A DNA stretch of 54,439 bases from Candidatus Gastranaerophilales bacterium (lineage in GTDB: Bacteria; Cyanobacteriota; Vampirovibrionia; Gastranaerophilales; Gastranaerophilaceae), in assembly GCA_944324845.1 (NCBI GenBank), contig CALUXX010000009.1:1-54439 (forward strand). The letters are read 5' to 3'. The notes beneath the pieces are model-generated. The model was not told the origin of the DNA. It was given only the letters and a program-made list of their open reading frames with translations, and searched no databases. The position numbers and the translations under genes are program-made. Each line of letters opens with the position of its first letter. Position 1 is the first letter of the stretch. Below, in pieces: positions 26,927 to 35,281 of this stretch.

Positions 26927-26939
26927 ATAGGAGAGATTA

Positions 26940-28118
26940 ATGGGCGAAAAAAGTTATCAAGATATAAAAAGAGAGTTTACGTATTTTTACCACAATAAGG
27001 TTCTGAAAGTTCTTCCAGCATATGAAAGAAATAGAAAAATTGCGGCAAAGAAACAATTTATGTTTTGGATGGTTTTTGGTGGCGTTTTTTTTATTTGGTT
27101 TGTCTTGCAGTTGGGTAGAGTTTTTAATGGTGCGGGATATAGTATATTTTTGGGTATAGTTATTGTTATTTGGATTAGTTGTTTGATATCTCTTCTTTAT
27201 CTTACAAGGAATGATAAAAAAGATTCCAGAGGTGCTGTCAGAATAGAAAATGATTTTGAAGGTAAATTGAAACGCAAACTAATGTGGGAGTTAGTTGGTA
27301 TATTTTTGGAAGATGCAAAGTGGTATAGAGGAGCATTGCTAACTATAGAAGATAGTGTTGGAGTGGATAAAGATGGGTTCCCTATATATTCAAATGAAAC
27401 AATTAGACACCAAGAGGATATGAAAAACAGGACAAAATTTTTGAGAGCTCAAAATATTATGAATCCTTTTCCTTGGATATTTTATGATGATATTATGTTT
27501 GGTAAATTTAAAAATGTTCGAGTTAGTATTATGGAAGGGAATGCTTGCATTATAAACATTGTTTCTGTAGTATTTCTAATAATAGGATTGGGATTTTGTT
27601 CTTTTATATTAAATATATTACTTATTCCTATAATTATTATATTGCTGATAGTTTTTTCTAAAAAAATATATCAGTATGCACCTTTTCGTGGTGTGATAGT
27701 TGTATTAGAAATGAATAAAAGATTTTCAGGACATACTTTTTTCTTTGAAAAATCTATTACTGCAAATAAAATTCCTATTGATAAGAAAAAAGTATCTGCA
27801 GTAATGTTGGAAAAATCTGATTTTTCCGATAAATATCAAGTTTTTTCGGATAATCAAATTGAGGCAAGATATTTGCTTACTACTGCAATGATGGAAAGAA
27901 TTGAAGGTTTATCTTTTGCATTCAAGGCAAAATCTGTTAGGGGTTCTTTTATGAACAATAAATTAACTCTTGCTATAAATACAGGAAGAGATATGTTTTC
28001 TATGGGTGGAGATTTTAAAGAATCTGATTCAAATGTATTTATGCAGCTTTATGATGAAATAATTTCTGTTTTGCAGATTATTGATGAGTTGAAACTTGAT
28101 GAACATACAGGTTTGTAA
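26940..28118 (+). CDS. DUF3137-family membrane protein
   Basis: 392 residues, AGGAG 6 bases before the ATG. Two membrane helices near the N-terminus (about 41-58 and 68-88), a soluble region with 'FGKFKNVRVSIMEGNA', another pair of hydrophobic segments (about 201-245), then a C-terminal domain with 'GVIVVLEMNKRFSGHTFFFE' and 'FKAKSVRGSFMNNKL'. This layout, and the paired strand-rich sections around the second membrane pair, match DUF3137 proteins, whose role is unknown. Terminators on both sides make it a single-gene unit. Function cannot be inferred. Confidence 0.65.
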   Translation: MGEKSYQDIKREFTYFYHNKVLKVLPAYERNRKIAAKKQFMFWMVFGGVFFIWFVLQLGRVFNGAGYSIFLGIVIVIWISCLISLLYLTRNDKKDSRGAVRIENDFEGKLKRKLMWELVGIFLEDAKWYRGALLTIEDSVGVDKDGFPIYSNETIRHQEDMKNRTKFLRAQNIMNPFPWIFYDDIMFGKFKNVRVSIMEGNACIINIVSVVFLIIGLGFCSFILNILLIPIIIILLIVFSKKIYQYAPFRGVIVVLEMNKRFSGHTFFFEKSITANKIPIDKKKVSAVMLEKSDFSDKYQVFSDNQIEARYLLTTAMMERIEGLSFAFKAKSVRGSFMNNKLTLAINTGRDMFSMGGDFKESDSNVFMQLYDEIISVLQIIDELKLDEHTGL

Positions 28119-28140
28119 TTTTTAAATTCATAAATTTTGT

Positions 28141-28170
28141 AAAAAAGCCCTTATTTATAAGGGCTTTTTT
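28141..28170. terminator. Bidirectional terminator
   Basis: AAAAAAGCCCTTA with TAAGGGCTTTTTT, 2-4 base loop, between the convergent 26940 and 28183 genes. A and T tracts serve both strands. Confidence 0.9.
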
Positions 28171-28182
28171 GTTTTACAATTA

Positions 28183-29136
28183 TTAAATATTTTCATTTTT
28201 AGCAGGTTTTGATTTGATTTTAAATATATTTTTAAATCTTTCTATTTGTTGTTTTTTTAATTCTGATTTTATACTTGGTATTGTTTCGTCATATAACATT
28301 GCATAGATTTCTGATTTTGTTGCATTAGGACTGGAGTTTCCGATTGATTCCTGCCAAAATCTTTCGACAGCACCTCCGGTTTTGTATGCTCTTGATTCAT
28401 CTCTTAAAACAAGTCGCAGTGCCTTTAATACTTTAATATTTGTTTTATAATCTTTTTGATCCATTAAACTATGGATGAAACAATCAAGATTATTTCGAAG
28501 GGCTTTGTATGAGTTCATACCCATTTGTTTCAACAGACCTTCTCTACTTAGTGCGTGCTCAATGTACCCCCAAAGTGCATTCCCATCTTCTAATCGGCTA
28601 CGCCATAAAAGACCTTGTTGTAAATCCATATTTTTTTCGTTTAATAATTGTCCATATTTTTGTACAAATTTATTTAAAAATTTTTGACTATGTAATTTAA
28701 GATATATTTTTTCAAGTGCTGCTCTTGGGCTTATGGCTTTGAATAATACATGTTCCAATTCGTGGGCGGCAATATTTAATGCAGCTTCTGTTTTTTCTCC
28801 TGCCGTTCTCAACGATAATAGTATGGTTTTATCTTTAGGATTTTGTAAGACTGCGGATCTAGAACCCATAAAATACATTTTTGCTAAATCATCATCAAAA
28901 CCCAGACTCTTTGTATATTTTTTGAATGTGTCTAAATCATCAGTAATAACAATTTTGCTTGCTTTTTTTGTTCCAACAGCTTCTGTTAGTAGTTTTCTTA
29001 ATTTTTCTAAATCAATATTTTCACCGGGTTTACAATCTTTGCCTAATTCTATTCCAATTTTTTTGCAGGTTCTAACAATTTCTTTTTGGGGCATTATACC
29101 AGTGGCGTTGTATAATAATCGTGAAATAATTGCCAT
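28183..29136 (-). CDS. Predicted zinc metalloprotein with HExxH motif
   Basis: 317 residues. 'LNIAAHELEHVLFKAI' gives H125-E126-x-x-H129 in a predicted helix, the zincin active-site signature. The 'KTILLSLRTAGEKTEAAL' strand-helix lead-in suits a gluzincin or minigluzincin. A downstream Glu ligand is not obvious; E155-E200 has several candidates. The C-terminus is Lys-rich and helical ('IKSELKKQQIERFKNIFK'). No signal peptide or clear N-terminal F-x-G motif. A second HExxH protein of similar size occurs at 40553, but the two sequences do not align well outside the motif. Substrate unknown. Confidence 0.6.
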   Translation of the reverse strand: MAIISRLLYNATGIMPQKEIVRTCKKIGIELGKDCKPGENIDLEKLRKLLTEAVGTKKASKIVITDDLDTFKKYTKSLGFDDDLAKMYFMGSRSAVLQNPKDKTILLSLRTAGEKTEAALNIAAHELEHVLFKAISPRAALEKIYLKLHSQKFLNKFVQKYGQLLNEKNMDLQQGLLWRSRLEDGNALWGYIEHALSREGLLKQMGMNSYKALRNNLDCFIHSLMDQKDYKTNIKVLKALRLVLRDESRAYKTGGAVERFWQESIGNSSPNATKSEIYAMLYDETIPSIKSELKKQQIERFKNIFKIKSKPAKNENI

Positions 29137-29193
29137 ATTATATTTCTTCCTTTCTCCTATTGTTTATATAAAAACATTCCACTAAAAAATTTG

Positions 29194-29493
29194 CTATTTA
29201 AAATTTTTTTTAATAAATCTATGTGCTTCAATAACGTCATCATAATTTATAGGAGGTGGTCCTTCAATAATTTCGAGTGGGGTATGTTTTTCTGTTTTGG
29301 GGTTAATGTTCAAAATTATTTCGCCAAAATCTTTTCCGCATTTTTCGCATATCAAATTACAAATTAAAGTGTCACTGTGTTTTTCAATGATTTTAAAGGA
29401 TTCTTTAGAAAAATCATTTTTGCAGTGAGAACAGCATAATTCTTTAAATAATGTGCTAATTAGCGTTTCGGTAATAATGTTATTATCGTTCAT
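29194..29493 (-). CDS. Small zinc-ribbon protein
   Basis: 99 residues with two C-x-x-C knuckles, 'CCSHCKNDF' (around 19-23) and 'LICEKCGKDFG' (around 49-52), about 30 residues apart, forming one zinc ribbon. The C-terminus 'EGPPPINYDDVIEAHRFIKK' forms a helix with an acidic patch. Comparable small cytosolic proteins occur in many bacteria without a defined role; adaptor or nucleic-acid binding is possible. It lies 57 bases upstream of the HExxH gene on the same strand and may be its operon partner. Confidence 0.6.
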   Translation of the reverse strand: MNDNNIITETLISTLFKELCCSHCKNDFSKESFKIIEKHSDTLICNLICEKCGKDFGEIILNINPKTEKHTPLEIIEGPPPINYDDVIEAHRFIKKNFK

Positions 29494-29530
29494 CTTTATT
29501 AACTTATGTAAAGTTTCTCATTCAAAAAAG

Positions 29531-29539
29531 TGATATAAT
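29531..29539 (+). promoter_or_regulatory. Extended -10 promoter of the microprotein/RNA locus
   Basis: TGATATAAT matches the extended -10 TGnTATAAT exactly, 54 bases before the microprotein ATG. There is no good -35. Confidence 0.55.
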
Positions 29540-29593
29540 GTTATTTTACTTCAAAAAATGGGATTAATATACATGTAACCAAAGGAGGTTATC

Positions 29594-29686
29594 ATGGCAA
29601 TTAATCTTATTTTATTCGGTTTTATTGTGTACACTGCATTAATTGTTATTCCAAGCATCTGGGAAGAATTAACCGCAGAAGGCTAA
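29594..29686 (+). CDS. 30-residue single-pass membrane microprotein
   Basis: A short ORF with an excellent ribosome-binding site (AAAGGAGG, 5 bases before the ATG) and an extended -10 promoter upstream. It encodes MAINLILFGFIVYTALIVIP followed by SIWEELTAEG: one membrane helix (about 3-20) and an acidic C-terminal tail. No family is recognised; size and topology recall small subunits of membrane complexes and other membrane microproteins, but there is no specific match. A strong Shine-Dalgarno for so short an ORF supports translation. A structured RNA candidate follows directly, so the ORF could alternatively be a leader peptide or part of a toxin-antitoxin-like unit. Confidence 0.55.
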   Translation: MAINLILFGFIVYTALIVIPSIWEELTAEG

Positions 29687-29699
29687 TCTTTGACTGATA

Positions 29700-29880
29700 T
29701 TTGGCAAAATTGGTGAGTGTAGGATAGAGTTCGTGGTCAGTTTAGTGTTAAATGTACGCTTATTAAATAGGCGGTTAGTTTGAGTTGCTTAAAATTCAAA
29801 AACCATAGTTGATAAACATACACTTAATCACTGGAACGGGGGTTATGGGCAATTTGCGCATAACCTCCGGTTCGGTGTCT
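29700..29880 (+). ncRNA. Candidate structured RNA downstream of the microprotein
   Basis: About 180 bases that fold into separate helices: GGTGA-GTGTA (29712-29721) with TACAC-bulge-TCACT (29819-29832) as a closing stem; CGCTTAT/ATAGGCG (29757-29773) with loop TAA inside; and a strong 3' hairpin GGAACGGGGGTTATG with CATAACCTCCGGTTC (29833-29873). There is no coding potential. The layout of a long closing stem, an open interior and a 3' hairpin is roughly 6S-like, but no 6S, SRP, RNase P or tmRNA signature is seen. Strand is assumed from the upstream promoter. Confidence 0.35.
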
Positions 29881-29883
29881 ATA

Positions 29884-30333
29884 TTAAACATTAAACATAT
29901 TTTTAACGGTATTTAAAGCTTTGTTTAATGGCTTTGCTGCATCTTGTAATTTTTGTGCAATTGGTAAGAAATCTTTAAGTTCTTGCGCATTCATTACCGG
30001 CATAGGTTTTTTGGCACCTTTGAATTTTAATTGGTGTAATACTTCACTATTTATAAAGAAGTCTTTAGGATATGTAGTTACAGATTCAATACCTAGTTTT
30101 CCTAACTTTGTACCTTCTCCTGGTTGTACAACTCTTATTCCTGCACCAATATCTTTAAATGTTTTTGTCCCTGTTGTTAAGTTTAATGTTCCTGGAATTT
30201 TTGTAACATCATCAGAAATAATACTTACTTTTTGAGCAACTTTAGGTGTTTTACCTACAACTTTTTTAGCTTCCTTAAGTGCATTTGTACTTACTTTTGC
30301 AATATTTGCAGTAACTTTTGACACTAAACTCAT
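29884..30333 (-). CDS. Small unknown protein
   Basis: A 149-residue Lys-rich, soluble protein. The N-terminal 45 residues form a basic amphipathic helix with Val/Ala/Lys alternation ('SKVTANIAKVSTNALKEAKK'); the middle has 'GAGIRVVQPGEGTKLGKLG'; the C-terminus is helical ('LKDFLPIAQKLQDAAKPL'). No cysteines, no signal peptide. GGTAAGG before the ATG is a modest ribosome-binding site. The function cannot be guessed. Confidence 0.6.
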   Translation of the reverse strand: MSLVSKVTANIAKVSTNALKEAKKVVGKTPKVAQKVSIISDDVTKIPGTLNLTTGTKTFKDIGAGIRVVQPGEGTKLGKLGIESVTTYPKDFFINSEVLHQLKFKGAKKPMPVMNAQELKDFLPIAQKLQDAAKPLNKALNTVKNMFNV

Positions 30334-30524
30334 AACAAAACCTTACCTTTCTTTTTCTTTCCTACATCTTGAAATTTCTACTTACCTATTTATAAAGTAT
30401 TTTTAGGCGAGAAATTTGCGTTTGCTTTGTTTTAATTTATAATTGCATAGTTTGAAAGGCTTTATTCATAACGATATTTAAATGAAATATTGTGAGTTAC
30501 AAAACTTTACAATCGTTTTTTTAG

Positions 30525-31391
30525 TTAAATTTTTACGGAATTCCAAACTTTATAAGAGCCTAAGTATCTGAAGAATGATGTTTTAGGACGAATTTCGCTA
30601 ATTATATTTATTAGGTTTGAACTTCTGATATGACCATCGAAAGTTGCAATAAATATATATTTATCAGGTTCAATTTTAGATGGTCTTGATGAAATGTATG
30701 AAAGATTGATATTATTTTCGAGAAATATTTTTAGAATTTCTAATAAAGCTCCAGGTGTATGGTTAATTCTAAAAGCCACAGTGGTATGGTCTTTTCCTGT
30801 TGGGTTGGTTTCTATATCGCCTATTAAAATGTATTTTGTATTGTTATTTTTATCATCGTGAATGTTTTCTTTTAGAATATTTAATCTATACTGTTCTGCA
30901 ATTTTTCTATTTCCTATTGCAGCATAAGTAAGATTATGATTAGATAATTCACGAGCGGCTTCTATCATTGTCGGAACTTCAATAATGTTCAGATTATAAG
31001 GCATTTCATTATTCATGAAATCCTGACATTTTGTTATAAGTCTTGGGGTTGCGATTATTCCTGTAATACTGTAAAACTCTGTTGTCTTTGAAAGCAGGCA
31101 ATATTCTATAGGAAGTGTAATTTCAGACACAATTCTAATATTTGGATTTGAAGAAGCCATAAGGGCATCTAAAGATTCTCTGATTGTTCCGTCTAAGGTA
31201 TTTTCAACAGGTAAAATCCCGAGAGAATCAGGAGTTTCGCTAACATAATCAACAATTTGTTTAATTGTTTTCATTGGAGTTGAAAAGCATTGAATATTAT
31301 ATTTTGTACAAATTTCGTCTTTTGCAATTTCAGAAAAAGAACATTCAGGTTCTAAGAAAACAATATTTTTCACACTTTCAAAATTTGGCAT
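30525..31391 (-). CDS. pheA: Prephenate dehydratase
   Basis: 288 residues with a PDT domain (about 8-185) and a C-terminal ACT domain (about 200-280, 'TPGALLEILKIFLENNINL' with 'YISSRPSK', the phenylalanine-binding ESRP region). It converts prephenate to phenylpyruvate in the cytosol, and the ACT domain usually gives feedback inhibition by Phe. Two positions are unusual: the first motif, usually GPxGTFS, reads 'EPECSFSEIA', and the catalytic T-R-F is 'T-K-Y' (in 'NTKYILIGD'). Length and order are normal, so it is probably active, but these changes are worth noting. The gene is divergent from the phosphohexomutase at 31449. Confidence 0.85.
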   Translation of the reverse strand: MPNFESVKNIVFLEPECSFSEIAKDEICTKYNIQCFSTPMKTIKQIVDYVSETPDSLGILPVENTLDGTIRESLDALMASSNPNIRIVSEITLPIEYCLLSKTTEFYSITGIIATPRLITKCQDFMNNEMPYNLNIIEVPTMIEAARELSNHNLTYAAIGNRKIAEQYRLNILKENIHDDKNNNTKYILIGDIETNPTGKDHTTVAFRINHTPGALLEILKIFLENNINLSYISSRPSKIEPDKYIFIATFDGHIRSSNLINIISEIRPKTSFFRYLGSYKVWNSVKI

Positions 31392-31448
31392 TTGCTAAAC
31401 TCCATATTTCAATTACAATTATATCAGAAATAAATGAGAAGGGAATAA

Positions 31449-32822
31449 ATGGCTAATATAAAATTTGGAACAGACGGCTGGCGTGCTGTTGTGGGTAAAG
31501 ATTTTAACGAAGAAAATGTTGCACTTGTTACAAATGCAATAGGAAAATACGTTTTTGAAAATTTTGGAATTTATAAACCTATAATTATTGGTTATGATCC
31601 GAGAAATATGGCAAAAGAATATTCTATGCAATGTGCAGAAATCTTAGCAAATGTTGGATTTAAGGTTTTATACAGTGACAAAGTTATACCAACGCCTGTT
31701 CTTGCATATAATGCAAAACTTTTGGATGCTTGTGCAATTATGTTTACAGCGTCACACAATCCGCCTGAATATTTAGGAATGAAGTTTATTCCTGATTACG
31801 CCGGACCTGCAACAAGTGATATTACTGATGAAATTGTTGCAAATATTGGGCAAAGTATTATGAAATGTGTTAAAGGGAAATTAATATATACTGATTTTTC
31901 TAAAAATTATTTCAAACACATTAGAACTCTTATCGATTTTCAAAGGATAAAAGATTATGCGCCTCATATAATTTTTGATGGATTATATGCTGCAAGTATT
32001 GGATATTTTGATAAGCTTTTATCAGATAGAGGAATAGAATATGACAGTATTCACATGTATCATGATCCGAATTTCGGCGGTGGAATGCCTGAACCGAAAC
32101 CTCAATATATGTCTGAGATGATGAATTATGTTAAAAATCACGAAAAATATGTTGGGTTTGCTAATGACGGAGATTCTGACAGGTTTGGTGTTGTTAATGA
32201 AAATGGTGAATATGTTACTCCAAACGAAATTATCGGAATTTTGTTAATGCACTTGAAAAAACATAAAAAGCTTAACGGATCTATAGTTAAAACTGTTGCC
32301 GCAAGTTTAATGCTTGATATTTTGGCTGAGAAATTAGGAGTAGAAGTTATAGAAACTCCTGTAGGTTTTAAACATGTCGGCGAGGCTATGCGTAAGTATA
32401 ATCCTATCATTGGCGGTGAAGAATCCGGAGGCTTAAGTATTCAAGGTCATATTCCTGAAAAAGACGGAATCCTTGCTAATCTCCTCATATTAGAAGCTAT
32501 GGCTTATGAAAATAGAACTTTAGTTCAGCTTCAAAATGAATTACATAAGTTTGTCGGATGTTCATTTATAAATACTCGTGTTGACAAAAGGTTAAATAAT
32601 GTGGATGAAGTTAAGCCCGTATTGGAAGAATTTTCAGCAATGGAAGAAGTTGCAGGGTTTAAAATTTCTAAAAAAGATTTTAAAGATGGTGTAAAACTAT
32701 ACCTTGAGGATAATAAAACTTGGATTTTGGTAAGACCTTCAGGCACGGAGCCTTTGCTGAGAATTTATATAGAAAGCGATTTGCAGACGAAAATAGATAA
32801 AATTTCAGAAAAGGTTAAATGA
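31449..32822 (+). CDS. Phosphoglucomutase/phosphomannomutase family enzyme
   Basis: 457 residues, alpha-D-phosphohexomutase superfamily. N-terminus 'FGTDGWRAVVG', phosphoserine loop 'FTASHNPPEYLGMKFIP' (Ser in TASHNP), metal loop 'NDGDSDRFGVVN', sugar-binding loop 'GGEESGGLS' and C-terminal phosphate-binding 'RPSGTEPLLRIYIES'. It interconverts hexose 1- and 6-phosphates in the cytosol, supplying activated sugars for envelope glycans or glycogen. The E-S-G-G loop fits PGM/PMM rather than GlmM, but substrate choice is uncertain. It is monocistronic: the terminator at 32831 follows directly. Confidence 0.88.
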   Translation: MANIKFGTDGWRAVVGKDFNEENVALVTNAIGKYVFENFGIYKPIIIGYDPRNMAKEYSMQCAEILANVGFKVLYSDKVIPTPVLAYNAKLLDACAIMFTASHNPPEYLGMKFIPDYAGPATSDITDEIVANIGQSIMKCVKGKLIYTDFSKNYFKHIRTLIDFQRIKDYAPHIIFDGLYAASIGYFDKLLSDRGIEYDSIHMYHDPNFGGGMPEPKPQYMSEMMNYVKNHEKYVGFANDGDSDRFGVVNENGEYVTPNEIIGILLMHLKKHKKLNGSIVKTVAASLMLDILAEKLGVEVIETPVGFKHVGEAMRKYNPIIGGEESGGLSIQGHIPEKDGILANLLILEAMAYENRTLVQLQNELHKFVGCSFINTRVDKRLNNVDEVKPVLEEFSAMEEVAGFKISKKDFKDGVKLYLEDNKTWILVRPSGTEPLLRIYIESDLQTKIDKISEKVK

Positions 32823-32830
32823 TATAAAAG

Positions 32831-32855
32831 AAAGAGGGTAAATTAAACCCTCTTT
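32831..32855 (+). terminator. Terminator of the phosphohexomutase gene
   Basis: AAAGAGGGT/ACCCTCTTT stem with a 7-base loop, followed by a TTAATTTT tract, 9 bases after the stop and before the ribosomal promoter. Confidence 0.8.
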
Positions 32856-32909
32856 AATTTTGGGTTTAAAAAACTTGTTACAAAACTAAACAAACATGAA
32901 AAAACACGG

Positions 32910-32938
32910 TTGACAGGGATTTTTGTTTATTCTAGTAT
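32910..32938 (+). promoter_or_regulatory. Promoter of the ribosomal protein operon
   Basis: A perfect TTGACA (32910-32915) and TAGTAT (32933-32938) with a 17-base spacer. The leader of about 120 bases holds a hairpin, GGCAA-GGG with CC-TTGCC (33003-33026), a possible autoregulatory site. Confidence 0.75.
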
Positions 32939-33059
32939 AAGTATGCTTGAAGTATAGTGTGTAAAATATCCGAAATATTTTAAATAGCGAACCTCAAGCA
33001 GTGGCAAGGGTAGAAGACCTGTTGCCGAGTAGCACATAGAAAAAGAAAAAGGAATGCAA

Positions 33060-33377
33060 ATGGCAAGTAGTACTAAAAAGAACAGAATCAGAGTTTGTTT
33101 AAAGGCATATGACCACAAACTAATTGATGTATCTGCTGAAAAGATCGTAGAAACAGCAAAAAGAACAGATGCTAAAGTAGCTGGCCCGATTCCTTTACCT
33201 ACAAAAAGACGTATTTATTGTGTATTGCGCTCACCACACGTAGATAAAAAATCACGTGAACATTTCGAAATGAGAACACACAAGCGCATTATCGATATAT
33301 ACGAACCAACTCAACAGACAATGGAAGAGTTACGTAGATTAGATTTACCGGCAGGAGTAGATATCGAAGCAAAATAG
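33060..33377 (+). CDS. rpsJ: 30S ribosomal protein S10
   Basis: 105 residues from the second of two close ATGs ([12 protein letters not shown]). The AAGGA site at 33049-33053 is correctly spaced for this start and too close to the ATG at 33054. The S10 core '[17 protein letters not shown]' and '[19 protein letters not shown]' are typical. S10 binds 16S rRNA in the 30S head and also serves as NusE in antitermination. It heads the operon here next to rplC; in oxygenic Cyanobacteria rpsJ normally sits with tufA. Confidence 0.97.
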   Translation: MASSTKKNRIRVCLKAYDHKLIDVSAEKIVETAKRTDAKVAGPIPLPTKRRIYCVLRSPHVDKKSREHFEMRTHKRIIDIYEPTQQTMEELRRLDLPAGVDIEAK

Positions 33378-33597
33378 TTGCTAAGATACCTGTCAAATGA
33401 AAATTGAATAAGCATTATGCATATAATGTGATCTACTATCCGTCCTAGCAGAGATGTTAAGCGGCGGAGGAGGTGAAAGTCCTCTCAAAGGTAAAGAACA
33501 GTTAGCAAAAGTAGCGCTCGCAAGAGAAAATGCAGACTCGAATTACGGCATCCCGTAGCGGTATGACTTAACTACGAGCGAGCAAGAAAGGTAGAAT
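33378..33597 (+). promoter_or_regulatory. Structured rpsJ-rplC spacer, candidate leader RNA
   Basis: A 220-base non-coding spacer inside a ribosomal operon. It holds GAGGA/TCCTC around GGTGAAAG (about 33467-33486), TACGG/CCGTA with a 4-base loop (about 33544-33557), and a longer GCTCG/CGAGC pairing around it. A TATAAT-like box (33422-33427) precedes, without a good -35. It could be an autogenous leader for rplC. The GGTGAAAGTCC block also recalls the 5' part of group II introns, but there is no intron ORF. Confidence 0.5.
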
Positions 33598-34233
33598 ATG
33601 ACACTAGGTGTAATTGGAAAAAAAGTTGGAATGACTCAAATCTTTGATGAGAATGGTTTGGCGATTCCTGTAACAGTTATCAAAGTTGATGAAACTGTAG
33701 TTACTCAAGTAAAGACAGTTGAAACTGACGGTTATAACGCAATTCAAGTAGGAACAATTGCAGCGAAAGAAAAACATTTAACAAAAGCTCAATTGGGTCA
33801 TTTTAAGAAAAATAACTTATCAAACTACAGACATCTACAAGAATTCAGAGTAGAAAATCCACAAGATTACAAAGTAGGTGATAAGGTAGAACTTTCAGTA
33901 TTAGACAATATTGAAAAAGTAGATGTAACAGGTAAATCAATAGGTAAAGGCTTCCAAGGTACAGTAAAAAGACACAATTTTGGAAGAGGACCTATGGCTC
34001 ACGGTTCAAAGAACCACAGAGAACCTGGTTCAATCGGAGCAGGTACAACTCCAAGCCGTGTTATCAAAGGTAAGAGAATGGCAGGTAACATGGGTAACGA
34101 AAGAGTTACAATTACTAAGCTAAAATTAGTTAAAGTAGATTCAGCAAACGGTTTAGTATTAGTAAAAGGTTCAGTACCTGGCTGTGAAGGAAGATTGGTA
34201 ACAATCGTTCCAACCAGAACAAAATGGAACTAA
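33598..34233 (+). CDS. rplC: 50S ribosomal protein L3
   Basis: 211 residues. 'LGVIGKKVGMTQIFDENG' opens the beta barrel; the long central loop 'GPMAHGSKNHREPGSIGAG' reaches the peptidyl transferase centre in known structures and holds the Gln/Asn target region for PrmB methylation ('GSKNHREPGSIG'). It is needed early in 50S assembly. AGAAAGG lies 7 bases before the ATG, following the structured 220-base spacer. Confidence 0.97.
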   Translation: MTLGVIGKKVGMTQIFDENGLAIPVTVIKVDETVVTQVKTVETDGYNAIQVGTIAAKEKHLTKAQLGHFKKNNLSNYRHLQEFRVENPQDYKVGDKVELSVLDNIEKVDVTGKSIGKGFQGTVKRHNFGRGPMAHGSKNHREPGSIGAGTTPSRVIKGKRMAGNMGNERVTITKLKLVKVDSANGLVLVKGSVPGCEGRLVTIVPTRTKWN

Positions 34234-34345
34234 TCCATAGGGACAAGGCAAAGTCATAAAAACCGGCTGGTCTTGCCAGATAAAGCGAAAGCAAGCGGTA
34301 AGCAGTCTTAAACGAAAGAAACAAGTAGTAAAAGGAAAACAAAAA

Positions 34346-34972
34346 ATGTCAAAAGAAATATTAAGTACAAACGGAGAAAAATTAGGTGAAATCACATTAG
34401 AAAAGAGTGTTTTCGGTGTGGAACCTAATCTTCATGTAATGCACTTAGCATTAAGAAGACAATTAAATAATGCACGTCAAGGCTCAGCATGCTGCAAAAC
34501 AAGAGCAGAAGTAGCAGGTGGCGGAAGAAAACCTTGGAAACAAAAGGGAACAGGTAGAGCAAGAGCAGGCTCATTACGTTCACCATTATTTGCAGGTGGT
34601 GGTGTAATCTTTGGACCAAAACCAAGAAGTTATGCGTTCAAAATGCCTCAAAAAGCAAGACAATTAGCATTAAAATCAGCATTGTCAGCAAGAGAAGGAC
34701 AACTAGTAGTTGTAAAAGATTTTTCAGCTATATCTGAACCAAAAACAAAATTAATGGTTAGTGCATTAAAATCATTAAACGTTAACGGCAAAGTATTAAT
34801 CGTTGCTAATACAAAGGCAGAAGAAAACAAGAATTTGGAATTATCATCAAGAAATATTCCAAGTGTAAAACTTCTTTTACCTACAAACTTAAATGTGAAA
34901 GATTTATTGGAAGCTGATTTTGTTGTAATGACTGAATCTGCTGTAAATGAAATAACTGAAAGGTTACAATAA
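34346..34972 (+). CDS. rplD: 50S ribosomal protein L4
   Basis: 208 residues. The conserved exit-tunnel loop 'GGGRKPWKQKGTGRARAGS' (about 53-71) is intact, as is 'RSPLFAGGGVIFGPKPRSY'. L4 lines the polypeptide tunnel and in many bacteria represses its own S10 operon by binding the leader. AAAGGA precedes the ATG by 9 bases. It overlaps rplW by one base and follows a 112-base spacer with its own CTGG/CCAG hairpin. Confidence 0.97.
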   Translation: MSKEILSTNGEKLGEITLEKSVFGVEPNLHVMHLALRRQLNNARQGSACCKTRAEVAGGGRKPWKQKGTGRARAGSLRSPLFAGGGVIFGPKPRSYAFKMPQKARQLALKSALSAREGQLVVVKDFSAISEPKTKLMVSALKSLNVNGKVLIVANTKAEENKNLELSSRNIPSVKLLLPTNLNVKDLLEADFVVMTESAVNEITERLQ

Positions 34973-35277
34973 TGAGTAAAGAAATATCAAACACAGAAAG
35001 ATTATATGACGTTATTAAGAAGTCATTAATTACAGAAAAATCAGTGGCAGCAACGGAAAATGCACAATATACATTCGAAGTAAAAAAAGATGCAACAAAA
35101 ATTGAAATTGCTAAAGCTGTAGAATTAGCTTTTCCTGGAAGAAAAGTAAAAAAAGTAAGAACAGTATATATGCCATCTCACGAAAAGAGAATGGGATATA
35201 AGTTCGGCAGAACAGATTCAAGTAAGAAAGCCATCGTAACAATCGAAGGCGAACCATTAGAATTTATAGGAGTGTAG
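34972..35277 (+). CDS. rplW: 50S ribosomal protein L23
   Basis: 101 residues starting on a TAATG overlap with rplD, so translation is coupled. The core '[18 protein letters not shown]' and '[20 protein letters not shown]' match L23, which sits at the tunnel exit and docks trigger factor and SRP. The C-terminus is of normal length. It is followed 4 bases later by rplB. Confidence 0.96.
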   Translation: MSKEISNTERLYDVIKKSLITEKSVAATENAQYTFEVKKDATKIEIAKAVELAFPGRKVKKVRTVYMPSHEKRMGYKFGRTDSSKKAIVTIEGEPLEFIGV

Positions 35278-35281
35278 TAAA

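Noticed and set aside
29700-29880. 6S, SRP, RNase P or tmRNA identity for the structured region
   Set aside because: None of the conserved blocks of these RNAs is visible, so only 'candidate structured RNA' is claimed.
33378-33597. Complete group II intron in the rpsJ-rplC spacer
   Set aside because: No reverse transcriptase, no recognisable domain V and only 220 bases; kept only as a possible relic.
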